This document shows, piece after piece, positions 1 to 9,687 of a stretch of 64,000 nt of DNA. The translations under genes and the position numbers were made by a program. The notes under the pieces are model-generated. The model ran no database searches. It saw only the letters and a program-made list of their open reading frames with translations, and was not told the origin of the DNA. Each line of letters begins with the position of its first letter. Position 1 is the first letter of the stretch. Source of the stretch: Cyclobacteriaceae bacterium (GTDB lineage Bacteria; Bacteroidota; Bacteroidia; Cytophagales; Cyclobacteriaceae); contig JABFRS010000001.1 in assembly GCA_013141055.1 (NCBI GenBank), positions 1,302,001 to 1,366,000 on the forward strand, read 5' to 3'.

Positions 1-2235
1 TTTCACAAGAACGGCAAGAACATTTACTTGCTGCCCATGACCTGGCACTTCAATGAAACGGTCATGCCGACTGGTGCCAACTGCAGCGTTGGTGGCCCCT
101 TCATGGAAGATGCTTTCCCGGAAGTAGTTAAAAGTGTCAGAATCTCTATGTCAGCACTTTCGTTCTCCAAAAATGGAGAAGGCATCAATGAAAAGGATGT
201 ATTCTTTGCGGACTCTACCTTCTTCTCAATTTTCACCTTCCCATTTCTGCAAGGAGATTCTTCCTCTGCACTTACAAAACCAAACTCAATCGTTATTACC
301 AGAAAGTCAGCGGAAAAATACTTCGGTGCCGACTGGGCTAATCAAAACACTCTTGGAAAACAGATCGTAGGCACCAATGGAAAAGCATATGCTATCACAG
401 GCATCATAGAAAATGTTCCATCCAATTCCGAGCTGCAATTCAATTTTGTTGTATCCTTTTCATCATTGAAGATTTCAAGAGCTACACCAACCTGGGACAA
501 TAGTGAATTCTACACCTATGTTTTGCTGAGCGATCATGCCGATGTAGATGATATTAAAAGCAAGATCCCCGTGAGAATGGAAGAGAAGTTCGGCAAAGAT
601 GGAAGATCGACCATTGATCTTGATCTTATCCCGCTTCGTGAAGTTTATCTCCAAAGCTCCGGCTATAATGTGCCTAACACCAGCAACATCATCTACATCC
701 GGATCTTTTCCTTTGTGGCAACACTGATTATTCTCATTGCAACGATCAACTATATCAATATGGCTACAGCTCGTTCCATGGAACGCGCACTCGAAGTAGG
801 TGTCAGAAAGGTAATGGGTGCTGAAAGATCTCAACTATTCAATCAATTCCTCAGCGAATCTCTCATCGTAACGATCTTTTCCTTACTAATGGCCATTATG
901 CTTGCATCATTACTTCTTCCAGCGTTTAACATTCTAACGGGCAAAAGCTTAAGTCTCGAGCCGTTAGGTACTCCTTTGAACATCCTTTTATTCATCGGAG
1001 GAGGTCTGTTAATCAGCTTGCTTTCCGGCATTTACCCGGCAGTATTCGTTTCAGGTTATTCTCCTTCCAAGGTTCTGAAAGGAAAACTTAAAGACTCAAG
1101 TCAGGGGATTCGCCTCAGAGAATCGTTAGTCCTTGGCCAATTCTTCATTTCCATTTTACTGATCATCTCAACCTTGATGGTGTCTGACCAGATCCGATTT
1201 ATTCAGAATAAAAGCCTTGGATTTGAAAGGAAGAAGCTTGTAGGTCTTTCATTGGATAGCCTCTCCCGCACAAGAATAAATGTTCTTAAGAATTCACTTG
1301 CGGAAGAATCCATTATCACCCACACCACTGCTACTTACCAGTTCCCAACCCGGATCAGTCATCAGACTGCCATGAGTCTTAAGAACGAGACTGAGAACGA
1401 CCGCAAACTTCTGACCGCCGTGTGTGTGGATTCTGATTTTGTAAAGACAGTCGGGCTTGAAGTTGCAGCCGGAAGAGATCTCACACATAATGTTGATGAG
1501 ACATCGCCTACCTGGGAAATCCTTATCAACCAATCAGCCGCAGATTTTTTTGGCTGGTCAGAGGAAGAGGCCATCGGGAAAGAATTAAAGGTCTGGCAAA
1601 CTGACGGAGTAATAAAAGGTGTGTTGAAAGATTTTCACTTCTCCTCTCTTCACGATCCCATCAGCCCGCTGGTTGTGTTTTCCGGAAACCAGGCACAACG
1701 CTATAGCTACCTGATTGTAAATATCTCTGGATCACCAACAGAAATAAAGAACATACTCGAAACTCATTGGAAGAAAGTCAACAGTGAATCTCCTTTCGAA
1801 CTCAGATTTCTGGACGAGCAATATGAATCGATGTATAAAAAAGAGACGCAACTACGAAACATCATAAACGCATTCTCTGTATTGGCGATACTTATTTCAA
1901 TACTGGGCTTATTCGGACTTGCCTCCTACTCTATTCTTCAGAGGACAAAAGAACTGGGAATCCGAAAAGTTCTTGGTGCATCGATCACAGGATTGATCGG
2001 ACTGGTGTCAAAACGTTTCATCCGGCTGGTCGTCATAGCATTCATACTGGCCATTCCTTTCAACTGGTATCTTATGAATCAATGGCTCAGCACCTTTGCA
2101 TACCATACCACATTCAACTGGTGGATTGTTCTGGGGGCGGGTCTGACAACCATCCTGCTGGCAATGGGCACTGTGATCTACCACGCCTTTGAAGCTGCAC
2201 GAGTCAACCCATCAAAAACACTCAGGTCTCAATAA
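1..2235 (+). CDS. ABC transporter permease, MacB/FtsX type (5' end outside window)
   Basis: The frame is open from base 1, so the N-terminus is missing; about 744 residues are visible. The protein has the layout of the Bacteroidota MacB-like permeases: a periplasmic core domain (visible residues about 1-210), three membrane segments around 225-360, a second periplasmic domain, and a final FtsX block (about 620-735) containing the ELGIRKVLGAS signature, which also appears in the first FtsX block as EVGVRKVMGAE. Such proteins are the membrane part of ABC exporters that move peptides, lipoproteins or drugs across the envelope without forming a channel; the substrate cannot be read from sequence. 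No ATPase gene follows it here, so the partner is probably upstream, outside the window. Family assignment is secure, function is not. Confidence 0.9.
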   Translation, partial: FHKNGKNIYLLPMTWHFNETVMPTGANCSVGGPFMEDAFPEVVKSVRISMSALSFSKNGEGINEKDVFFADSTFFSIFTFPFLQGDSSSALTKPNSIVITRKSAEKYFGADWANQNTLGKQIVGTNGKAYAITGIIENVPSNSELQFNFVVSFSSLKISRATPTWDNSEFYTYVLLSDHADVDDIKSKIPVRMEEKFGKDGRSTIDLDLIPLREVYLQSSGYNVPNTSNIIYIRIFSFVATLIILIATINYINMATARSMERALEVGVRKVMGAERSQLFNQFLSESLIVTIFSLLMAIMLASLLLPAFNILTGKSLSLEPLGTPLNILLFIGGGLLISLLSGIYPAVFVSGYSPSKVLKGKLKDSSQGIRLRESLVLGQFFISILLIISTLMVSDQIRFIQNKSLGFERKKLVGLSLDSLSRTRINVLKNSLAEESIITHTTATYQFPTRISHQTAMSLKNETENDRKLLTAVCVDSDFVKTVGLEVAAGRDLTHNVDETSPTWEILINQSAADFFGWSEEEAIGKELKVWQTDGVIKGVLKDFHFSSLHDPISPLVVFSGNQAQRYSYLIVNISGSPTEIKNILETHWKKVNSESPFELRFLDEQYESMYKKETQLRNIINAFSVLAILISILGLFGLASYSILQRTKELGIRKVLGASITGLIGLVSKRFIRLVVIAFILAIPFNWYLMNQWLSTFAYHTTFNWWIVLGAGLTTILLAMGTVIYHAFEAARVNPSKTLRSQ

Positions 2236-2264
2236 GTAACATTGGCTACTTACATCTGCAGTAA

Positions 2265-2340
2265 ATGCTTTCGTTATGCTTCAGCAGCTTTGCTGCATCC
2301 GTGTAAATCCATTTCGGATGCAAGAGCATTTGTTTTGCTG
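2265..2340 (+). repeat. dispersed intergenic repeat, copy 1 (partial)
   Basis: This short segment after the permease gene contains a GCAGCTTTGCTGCATCCGTG core that recurs near 62830 (same strand) and near 17755 (opposite strand). The following bases, with a run resembling ATTTC-GAATC-AAGTGC, also match the 62.8-kb copy loosely. It lacks the second module seen in the other two copies. It does not look coding. Confidence 0.6.
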
Positions 2341-2373
2341 ATCCGCGACATCCGTGGTCTTTTTTCAGCCAAC

Positions 2374-3546
2374 CTACCTCGTCACGAAAACAAAGTCACT
2401 CAACGCTTCGTCATCTCCAAAGGAACCAAACCTTGGGAGTTGACTTAGTTTCTCGAGATTCGATTGAATTTCAGACAATGTTAAGATACCATCATCACCT
2501 CCTCTGGCCCTGAGTGATTCGATAAGCTTACCGGCAAAAGGAGAATGCTTTCCAATTGTTCCGTCTGATACATACTCTTTGCCGCCTGAAGTAAGATACT
2601 TTCGCGTTCGATGACTCCATTTCCGAACTAAAAGTTTATCACTTGAAATCTCATCAGGCTTTGCGCCACGTGAACGGGCAAGAACAGGATCGAGAGTCCC
2701 ACCAAAACATACATCCATCGTGAGGAGTATGTGATTGCAGGGTATATTATTAATGACACCTCGCAAGCGGTTGTGAGATAAGTAAGTAGTTCGGGAGACA
2801 TCATTGCTAAGTGAATTTTTCCCTACCACAAATCCTTCCCCAAAAGATTCATCATAATGACCGTGGCCGGCAAAGAAAACCATCAACTGATCCTGCGGAC
2901 CAAATTTACGTTCATTATACTCACGGATTTTCTCCAGCATTTTCTCAACCGTTGGATTCTCAACGATGTCAACAATAAATCCATACTTTTCCTTTAGCTC
3001 TCTCGCGATCGCGTGAGCATCATCAATCGGATTCACCAGATCATCCCAGTGATCATACTTATTGGTGGCGAACAATAATATGTAATCCTTTCTGTCAAGC
3101 GAGACCATTGCATCGGATGCATTCTTACCTGTTACAATCTGACGCTTTTCAGCAACAAGAATTCCGCTTTCGGTAACAGCCTCCAATGAAAGAGAATTTC
3201 CGCCATCCGGCAAGTTAACCGTCAGTGCAATAGAATACTGTTGTTGCTCCGGCTTGACCGCAAAGCTCTTTTTGGAAATAACCCTTCCATCCAGAGAACT
3301 GCTGACCACAAGGGTAATTTCTTTCAACAAAGTTGGTGAATCTATGGACGCTTTGATTTCAATCTTGTTTTGAGCGCTATTGGTAAATTCCATTTTTGGA
3401 TGGATCCACGATATTCTTGGCAAAGGTCCGCTGTCGGGCATCCCCGTCTTCGTATTGATCAAAAACTCATTAGTTCTTGTAATGAGTCCTTGTGAACAGA
3501 CCGATACAGAATAAAATAATGCAACCAGAATAAACAGACTTCTCAT
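2374..3546 (-). CDS. secreted caspase-like (C14 family) peptidase
   Basis: The ATG at 3546 gives 390 residues starting with a signal peptide (MRSLFILVALFYSVSVCSQ); an in-frame GTG at 3561 is a less likely start. Residues about 150-310 have the caspase/metacaspase p20 pattern: a beta strand DYILLFATNKYD, the catalytic histidine in FFAGHGHYDE (His228) and the catalytic cysteine in MDVCFGG (Cys280). The N-terminal 140 residues look like a beta-sandwich domain. It should be a cysteine protease acting in the periplasm or outside the cell; the substrate is unknown. It is the last gene of a three-gene minus-strand operon behind a T9SS cargo gene (27-bp gap), which suggests the products act together at the cell surface. 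Confidence 0.85.
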   Translation of the reverse strand: MRSLFILVALFYSVSVCSQGLITRTNEFLINTKTGMPDSGPLPRISWIHPKMEFTNSAQNKIEIKASIDSPTLLKEITLVVSSSLDGRVISKKSFAVKPEQQQYSIALTVNLPDGGNSLSLEAVTESGILVAEKRQIVTGKNASDAMVSLDRKDYILLFATNKYDHWDDLVNPIDDAHAIARELKEKYGFIVDIVENPTVEKMLEKIREYNERKFGPQDQLMVFFAGHGHYDESFGEGFVVGKNSLSNDVSRTTYLSHNRLRGVINNIPCNHILLTMDVCFGGTLDPVLARSRGAKPDEISSDKLLVRKWSHRTRKYLTSGGKEYVSDGTIGKHSPFAGKLIESLRARGGDDGILTLSEIQSNLEKLSQLPRFGSFGDDEALSDFVFVTR

Positions 3547-3573
3547 ATTTCTCTCAACCACGTTTAATACAAA

Positions 3574-6500
3574 TTAGAATTTAGTAAACCTCCCCCGGTA
3601 TGTCTTTGTGGCATTATCTCTGATCATTATCAGTTGATAGATATACATTCCCGACGGAACAACATTCCCATCATCACTCACTCCATCCCATTGGATAGAT
3701 TGAATACCCTGGTCATCAACAACGCTTGAACGACCGAGCCGGGCTACTACTTTTCCCTGAAGATCGCTGACGATCAGCACGGCTTCAGCTTTACTTTCGT
3801 TAGTCACAAAATCAAACGGAATAGTCAGTTGCGATCTGAATGGATTAGGATACGGAGCACCAAGACTTAATTGTTCTACACCCACTGATCTGATTTTATT
3901 GTAATAGATGGAAAACTTCCCTGACTGATTCGTTGTGTAGCTGCTCACTTTGGCCATGTCCAGCAGCACGTCGCTCTTGAGATCGCGCATAATGAGCTGT
4001 CCTTTCAGATTTGACATTTCAATGCTATCCCATCTGATCACAACAGGTCCTGTCTCGTCGCTGTGCACCGAATAATTCCATGTGTAAGAATCTTGTGGAT
4101 TTACAATGCTTTGTGAAAGATCATATTCAAACCCGGATTGAAGGGTACTGAATTCAAGATATCGAAGGAACCGTGGTGCGGCTATGCGGTCCCATTTGTC
4201 CTTGCTTTCATCAGAACCCACTCTCATTCCAATTCCACTCCGTGTGTTCATCGCTTCACCCTGAACAAGTGTTATTGAAACCTTCCAGTCATCATTGCTT
4301 TCTTTAAATGATTCTTCAATTGTAGCGGTACGGCCACCCGGATTGTTTACCGTAACAGGAATGCTTAGCTCAATATCGTTTTCAGCAAAAACAAAACCTC
4401 CTCCAAAAGCTTTGAGCTCATTGTCTTCAACAAAGGAGACAGTCTGCTGATTGAATGTGAGCAGTCCATCAACACCGGAAGGATTATCATTAAAAATGAG
4501 GACCTGATTCCAGTTAATTGTTATAGGGAAAGGATTTCCGATCTGATTCCAACCTTTCTTAAGATTCATTTTGAATGGCTTGGCAACAGAATTCCCAAAG
4601 CTCTTGCCTTCGCCTAATGCCAGACTTACCGGAGATCTGGAAACGAAAAAATAACTTTGTCCCTGTACCAGCTGGCTTGCGGCAAGACCTTCTGTATAGT
4701 CGACGATCGTACCATTCCTGTATTGGGACAATCTCCATTTCTTAGTGTCATACGCACCCATGATTTTTTCAAAGACATCATTGATCTGGTTGCCTTCCAT
4801 AATGGAGTAAGGAACCGAGATGAGCTGATAGTTCTTAATGTCTTTACCAAAGCTTGACAAAGGAACTGTCACTACTTTTGCAGTAAGAATGGAATGATGC
4901 GGGGACGTTCTGACCTCGGCACCTTCATCCACCGCTTCAAAGTAAAATTCAGTTCCGAAATCATCGAACCATGAATCGTTCACAGCAATCTTGTAATTAC
5001 TTCCTGATTTCACTGCAGACTCACGAACATAACTAGCGCCTGCACTCTTTCTGTGATGCACATAGACAGAGATCGTACCGTTTCCACCCGTCACCGCTAC
5101 TGACATCTCCTGAGCCTGGTTGGTGCTATGAACCTCCGGATACGTAGTTGCTTCCGTTAATTTCAGCGCATTGTCATCTCCACCTGTGCCGGAAAGTGTA
5201 TTGCTTATTTTAACAATAGAATAATCTGATAACCCAGATGCATTGCGGGCTCTTACTCTGAAATAATAAACAGTGGACGGAACAAGTCCTGTCACCACCT
5301 CTTCTGTGATAATGGATGGAATGATCTTTGGACCGTAGTTGGTTACAAAAGATTGAAAGTCCAGCCGTGTAGAGACTTCAAGTTGATATTCAATTGCACT
5401 TACAACAGGTTGCCATTGCACTTTAATGCGTGTAGTTTCCTTATCGGAAGGCACCAAATCAGCGGGTATAGCAGGTAACGTGAATCGCTCTCCTGTTAAT
5501 GAACTTACAGATGCACCCGCCTGGTTGATCGATCGGACACGATAATAGTATTTCTTTCCCGCAACAAGACCAAAAACCTGCTGAGTGATTCCATTGACAA
5601 CACGCTTATCGAATCCATTGATAAAGCTATTGAACGATGATTCCTCGGAAACATCCAACTCATAGTGACCGGCACCTGTTACCGATGACCAGTTACCAAC
5701 AAAGGAAGATATTGTCACTTCCGTGGATGGCTGAAGCGCAGGAGTATCAGACAACGTAATCTGACTGATCACATTTGAATTCACAGAAGTACCGCTTGCA
5801 TTGATAGCGCGAACACGATAAGAGTAAACCGTACCGGAAGTCAGTCCAGCAACATCTTCTGATGTTCCATCGACAACGCGATTATTGTAACCGGCCAGCA
5901 TGTTGGCAAAATTATCTGCTGAGACATCAAGACGATAGCTGGAAGCTCCTGTGGACGATGCCCAATTTGCTTTGAATGATGTAAGAGTCATCTGAGAAGC
6001 ATTGGTGGCTACAGGAGCTGCTGGAATTGTTATCACGGAAATCCTGTTCGAATTGGAAGAAGGACCTCCCGCCGTTACCGCCCGTACTCTATAATAATAT
6101 ATGGTTCCTGCCGCCAGACCCGGAACATCGGCAAAGAGAGCGGCCACTGTCACATCATTGAACCCTGGCAGGAAAGAAGCGAAAGTGTCTGATGTTGATA
6201 CATCAAGTCGATAGCCTGTTGCTGCTCCAATGGCAGACCAGTTTGCCCTGAAAGAGTTGACGGAAATTGAAGATGCTGCATTTGCTGTAGGGGAATCTAC
6301 CAGTGTTGTAAGCGAGGAAGATGTGCTTACAGAAGTTCCCCCATTATTATTAACAGCACGTACCCTGTAATAATATTGTGTACCGGGATTGAGGCCCGCC
6401 ACATCACGCGATGTACCGGATACAGTCAGATCATTAAATCCTGTAACGAAGCTTGAAAAATCACTTGCCGTTGATACATCCAGTCGATAGTCCAATGCAC

Positions 6501-7569
6501 CTGTAACCGTCTGCCATTTTGCAATAAAAGAATTGATCGCCAGGTCTGGAGCATTGAGTACGGGGGCAGCCGGAATTGTGATCAGGCTAATCGTTGCGGC
6601 TGAGTTGACAGAAGCTCCATTCGCATTGACTGCACGGACGCGGTAGAAATATGGTACACCAGGAGATAACCCCGCAACATCGTGAAAGAGTCCGCTGACA
6701 GTACGATCATTATAACCCGTTACGATTTGAGTAAAATCATTTGAAGTAGAAACATCCAGCCTGTATCCTGTTGCGGACGCTACTGTTTGCCAGTTCGCTC
6801 TGAATGAATTAGTAGTAATGGCTGATGCAGCAATTGCAACCGGAGCAACCGGACGCGTAATAACAGCCGTCGATCTCACTGAATACAATGAAACTCCCGA
6901 GTTGTTATGTGCTCTTACCTGATAATAATAGTTGGTACCCGGGTTTAATGTATTGGCCGTTGTGAAAGTTGTCGGAGAAGTGCCTACGGGTGTATTCTGA
7001 AAAACATAACTATCGAATGTGCTGCTGGTTGACAGATCCAGGAAGTAGCCATTGACAGCACCGCTTACTGCATTCCATGAAAATGTTACAGAAGTTGAAT
7101 TGCTGGATGAACCACCTGTCAGTGTCGGAGCAGCTGGGTAAGTAAGAGTGCCAAGACTTGCAGACACGTCATTTTGTATTGCTTCATCATAGGGCTCTCC
7201 TGTTCCGGCTCTTTTTCTATAGCAATCTGAATTTGTGTACGTTCTGAAATCATAATTCGCGCCGGTCGTCAGGTTGGAAACGATAACGCTCGTTGTATTC
7301 ACTTCAACGGCAGTCCATGCGCCTGATCCTGATCTGCTATACTCATAACCTGTTCCGTAGTTGACGTGAAAGCTACTGTTAGTGGCCTGAGGGACTGCAA
7401 GATTAAACGACAGCGTAACCTGCGTACCATTCTGAGCGGGCGTAACTGAATTCAGTCGCGTAAAGCTGATCATGCATTGCGCCCAGACTCCGGAAACCGA
7501 AATAGAGAAAATAAAAACTAATACACTTCTTGCCATTGATTTTACAATTGAATTTTTTCCGTTACTCAT
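3574..7569 (-). CDS. large fibronectin type III repeat protein with T9SS type A sorting domain
   Basis: This 1331-residue protein has a signal peptide ending near GVWAQ and about eight tandem fibronectin-III modules of roughly 90 residues (residues about 35-795), each ending in variants of YYYRVRAVN-GAS. Modules 3-7 are very alike (SFRANW-YRLDVST), which points to recent internal duplication. A non-repetitive region of about 440 residues follows. The last 85 residues (GAPYPNPFRSQ to FTKF) form a type A Por-secretion/FlgD-like sorting domain, so the protein should be exported by the type IX system and anchored or released at the surface. Its start codon overlaps the upstream gene by 4 bp, indicating translational coupling. 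The role, perhaps adhesion or matrix binding, is inference. Confidence 0.9.
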   Translation of the reverse strand: MSNGKNSIVKSMARSVLVFIFSISVSGVWAQCMISFTRLNSVTPAQNGTQVTLSFNLAVPQATNSSFHVNYGTGYEYSRSGSGAWTAVEVNTTSVIVSNLTTGANYDFRTYTNSDCYRKRAGTGEPYDEAIQNDVSASLGTLTYPAAPTLTGGSSSNSTSVTFSWNAVSGAVNGYFLDLSTSSTFDSYVFQNTPVGTSPTTFTTANTLNPGTNYYYQVRAHNNSGVSLYSVRSTAVITRPVAPVAIAASAITTNSFRANWQTVASATGYRLDVSTSNDFTQIVTGYNDRTVSGLFHDVAGLSPGVPYFYRVRAVNANGASVNSAATISLITIPAAPVLNAPDLAINSFIAKWQTVTGALDYRLDVSTASDFSSFVTGFNDLTVSGTSRDVAGLNPGTQYYYRVRAVNNNGGTSVSTSSSLTTLVDSPTANAASSISVNSFRANWSAIGAATGYRLDVSTSDTFASFLPGFNDVTVAALFADVPGLAAGTIYYYRVRAVTAGGPSSNSNRISVITIPAAPVATNASQMTLTSFKANWASSTGASSYRLDVSADNFANMLAGYNNRVVDGTSEDVAGLTSGTVYSYRVRAINASGTSVNSNVISQITLSDTPALQPSTEVTISSFVGNWSSVTGAGHYELDVSEESSFNSFINGFDKRVVNGITQQVFGLVAGKKYYYRVRSINQAGASVSSLTGERFTLPAIPADLVPSDKETTRIKVQWQPVVSAIEYQLEVSTRLDFQSFVTNYGPKIIPSIITEEVVTGLVPSTVYYFRVRARNASGLSDYSIVKISNTLSGTGGDDNALKLTEATTYPEVHSTNQAQEMSVAVTGGNGTISVYVHHRKSAGASYVRESAVKSGSNYKIAVNDSWFDDFGTEFYFEAVDEGAEVRTSPHHSILTAKVVTVPLSSFGKDIKNYQLISVPYSIMEGNQINDVFEKIMGAYDTKKWRLSQYRNGTIVDYTEGLAASQLVQGQSYFFVSRSPVSLALGEGKSFGNSVAKPFKMNLKKGWNQIGNPFPITINWNQVLIFNDNPSGVDGLLTFNQQTVSFVEDNELKAFGGGFVFAENDIELSIPVTVNNPGGRTATIEESFKESNDDWKVSITLVQGEAMNTRSGIGMRVGSDESKDKWDRIAAPRFLRYLEFSTLQSGFEYDLSQSIVNPQDSYTWNYSVHSDETGPVVIRWDSIEMSNLKGQLIMRDLKSDVLLDMAKVSSYTTNQSGKFSIYYNKIRSVGVEQLSLGAPYPNPFRSQLTIPFDFVTNESKAEAVLIVSDLQGKVVARLGRSSVVDDQGIQSIQWDGVSDDGNVVPSGMYIYQLIMIRDNATKTYRGRFTKF

Positions 7570-8315
7570 TTAGGAACTATGTCTTTTGGAAAGGCGGGTA
7601 TGGTCTCATCACTTGCAGGTCGCGCTAGAAGATAAATTAGAGTTCCGGCTGCCAGTGTAGGGATTGCCTTCACTAGCAACGGTATTTTGCGCTTTATCCT
7701 GAATGAATTGCTTCTTACAACTTCATCTTTGTTCTTGGTATCGCTGATGACAAACTGATAGTCCTTTCCTGGCCGGATGTGAGAAGGGAACTGGAAAGTA
7801 TAATGCCCGACATTGGCAATGTCTGAGAATGACGTGATCTTCTTGTCCTTTTTGTAAAGATCAAAGTTCAGGACATTCTGAGGTGTGCCGCCAGTCCACG
7901 TCAGATTATAGATCTGCTTGCGTTTAAAAACTTTGTATTTATTGATCTCATCCGTCTGGATGAAGGGAATAAAATGTCTACCCCTTAATTCCAGCGCGAC
8001 CTTCCCTGAATAACCTGTCGACAGATCCTCACCAAAAGCCCAGGTGATTGTTTTATTCTTTCCCGACTTGACTTCTAATCCGGCATCTCCCTTGAGTTTT
8101 TCCAAAGGATTCAGGTAGCCATCGGCAGACGAATAAACTTTGATGGTATAAAATCTTCCTTCAATCGAATCCAGGAGGTCATAGTGAATCACCAGCTTGT
8201 TCTGAAAGAATTCAATGTTCCTTATTTCAATTGACTGCGCGTGAGTATTCGTTGATAGGAAAAAACAAAAGAGTAATGCGCATACCGCATTCAAAGTGAT
8301 GACTAGTGACCGCAT
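7566..8315 (-). CDS. secreted protein of unknown function, first gene of the caspase/T9SS operon
   Basis: The frame extends upstream to 8414, but the ATG at 8315 places a typical signal peptide (MRSLVITLNAVCALLFCFFL, cleavage near THAQ) at the N-terminus, so that start is preferred and gives 249 residues. The mature part looks like beta-rich, immunoglobulin-like domains (IEIRNIEFFQNKLVIHYDL; GHYTFQFPSHIRPG) with a hydrophobic stretch near the C-terminus (LLVKAIPTLAAGTLIYLLA) that may anchor it in a membrane. The stop overlaps the start of the fibronectin-III gene by 4 bp. I do not recognise a named family; context suggests a partner of the surface protein and the caspase. Confidence 0.75.
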   Translation of the reverse strand: MRSLVITLNAVCALLFCFFLSTNTHAQSIEIRNIEFFQNKLVIHYDLLDSIEGRFYTIKVYSSADGYLNPLEKLKGDAGLEVKSGKNKTITWAFGEDLSTGYSGKVALELRGRHFIPFIQTDEINKYKVFKRKQIYNLTWTGGTPQNVLNFDLYKKDKKITSFSDIANVGHYTFQFPSHIRPGKDYQFVISDTKNKDEVVRSNSFRIKRKIPLLVKAIPTLAAGTLIYLLARPASDETIPAFPKDIVPK

Positions 8316-8512
8316 ATCAATCTTCTCAGTTCTGAAAATATTCGCAAATGACTCTCTTCCGGAATCTCTGTGCGAATACTGTCGTTGCATCACAGGGTAA
8401 TCTGGTTGCGACATTCTAAACGCAACGTAACTACCTAAAAATCATTTACTCCCATATAACTCAAAACCACTGTCTTACCGTTATGATGCAGTAATAAAAA
8501 ATGTGAGGAGAA

Positions 8513-9436
8513 ATGAGAGCAATAAAAAACAGAAGAGTTATGCAAAAAATTAATATCACTTCGTCTGATGGCTATGTGTTGAGTGCGCTGCAGGGAGTTC
8601 CGCTGACCAACAGCAAAGGAACTGTTATCTTAAGTTCGGCTACATGCATTAAAAAAGAGTTCTATATAAACTTCGCAGAGTACCTCGTCGAAAAAGGTTA
8701 TGTCGTATTACTTTATGACTACCGTGGTATAGGTGAATCAGCACCTGCTGATCTTAAAAATTCAGACATCTATATACACGAATGGGGAACCAAGGATATG
8801 AATGCTGTTCTGAATTATGTTACCAGCGTATTCGGGACGTGTCAGATCACCTGGTTCGGTCATAGCATTGGCTCACAGCTGATGGGATTCATTGAAAACA
8901 GCAAGGTGATACAAAAAGCAATTTCCCTGAACGCTGCAGTAGGCTACTGGAAGTATTTTCCCTTCCCTAAGAACATTGGCATCTGGATGATGTGGTATGT
9001 CATCGGTCCTTTGATGATAAAAATCCATGGATATGGGATGATGAAAAAGATCGGATGGGGTGAGGATCTGACAAAGAACTCTATTCTGGAATGGAGAGAA
9101 TGGTGTATCAATAAAGATTACTTCATGCCATGCATCCGGGAAAAGCTGAAAACAGATCGCTTCGATAAATTCGAAGTTCCCATTACAGCTCTCTACATGG
9201 ATGATGACTATATCGCCAATGACATTACCGTTCCTCTGATGATGGAATTCTTTCCAAATGCCGCCCGGGAGATCAAGAAAATAAAGGTCTCAGACTACAC
9301 TGTTGAGAAGGCGGGGCACGTAGATATTTTCAGAAAGAAATTCGAATACACACTCTGGCCTTTGCTGGTGGAAGAAATTGAAAACAAGTCGATGGATCAC
9401 CCGGTCGAAACCAGGTTAGTCGCCAATTATGGGTGA
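8513..9436 (+). CDS. alpha/beta hydrolase (serine aminopeptidase-like fold)
   Basis: The 307-residue protein has the alpha/beta hydrolase layout: a GTVILSSATC strand with oxyanion region, YDYRGIGESAP, the nucleophile elbow GHSIGSQ, a late acidic residue in LYMDDDY and a catalytic histidine in EKAGHVDIF. It resembles the predicted hydrolases grouped as COG4757, which have no signal peptide and act in the cytoplasm on unknown small ester or amide substrates. An AGGAG sequence sits 6 nt before the ATG at 8513, which favours this start over the ATG at 8540. The gene stands alone, divergent from the caspase operon. Confidence 0.85.
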   Translation: MRAIKNRRVMQKINITSSDGYVLSALQGVPLTNSKGTVILSSATCIKKEFYINFAEYLVEKGYVVLLYDYRGIGESAPADLKNSDIYIHEWGTKDMNAVLNYVTSVFGTCQITWFGHSIGSQLMGFIENSKVIQKAISLNAAVGYWKYFPFPKNIGIWMMWYVIGPLMIKIHGYGMMKKIGWGEDLTKNSILEWREWCINKDYFMPCIREKLKTDRFDKFEVPITALYMDDDYIANDITVPLMMEFFPNAAREIKKIKVSDYTVEKAGHVDIFRKKFEYTLWPLLVEEIENKSMDHPVETRLVANYG

Positions 9437-9687
9437 CCCCGTCTGAGAAACAGGATTTTAGATTGATTCAATATTACAATTGACTCGTGTTTCTTTGCGG
9501 GATTAAGCCCTGCAAGGAGTAATTTTGTTGCGTTCACGGGTTTTTTCGTTGCAACGGTGCATCTAACGCTATAAAAATGCGTTCATAACCCGCCATTAGA
9601 TCTTAACAAGTTTCTGGTGGGTACAGTTACCTAAAGTCAGAAGTGGCATTAATCCGGTCACGGCTTAAAAAATATCGAACCTTAACA

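Noticed and set aside
2242..2448. A 68-codon plus-strand frame after the permease gene
   Set aside because: It covers the dispersed repeat and the 3' end of the caspase gene on the other strand, and the translation looks like no protein family.
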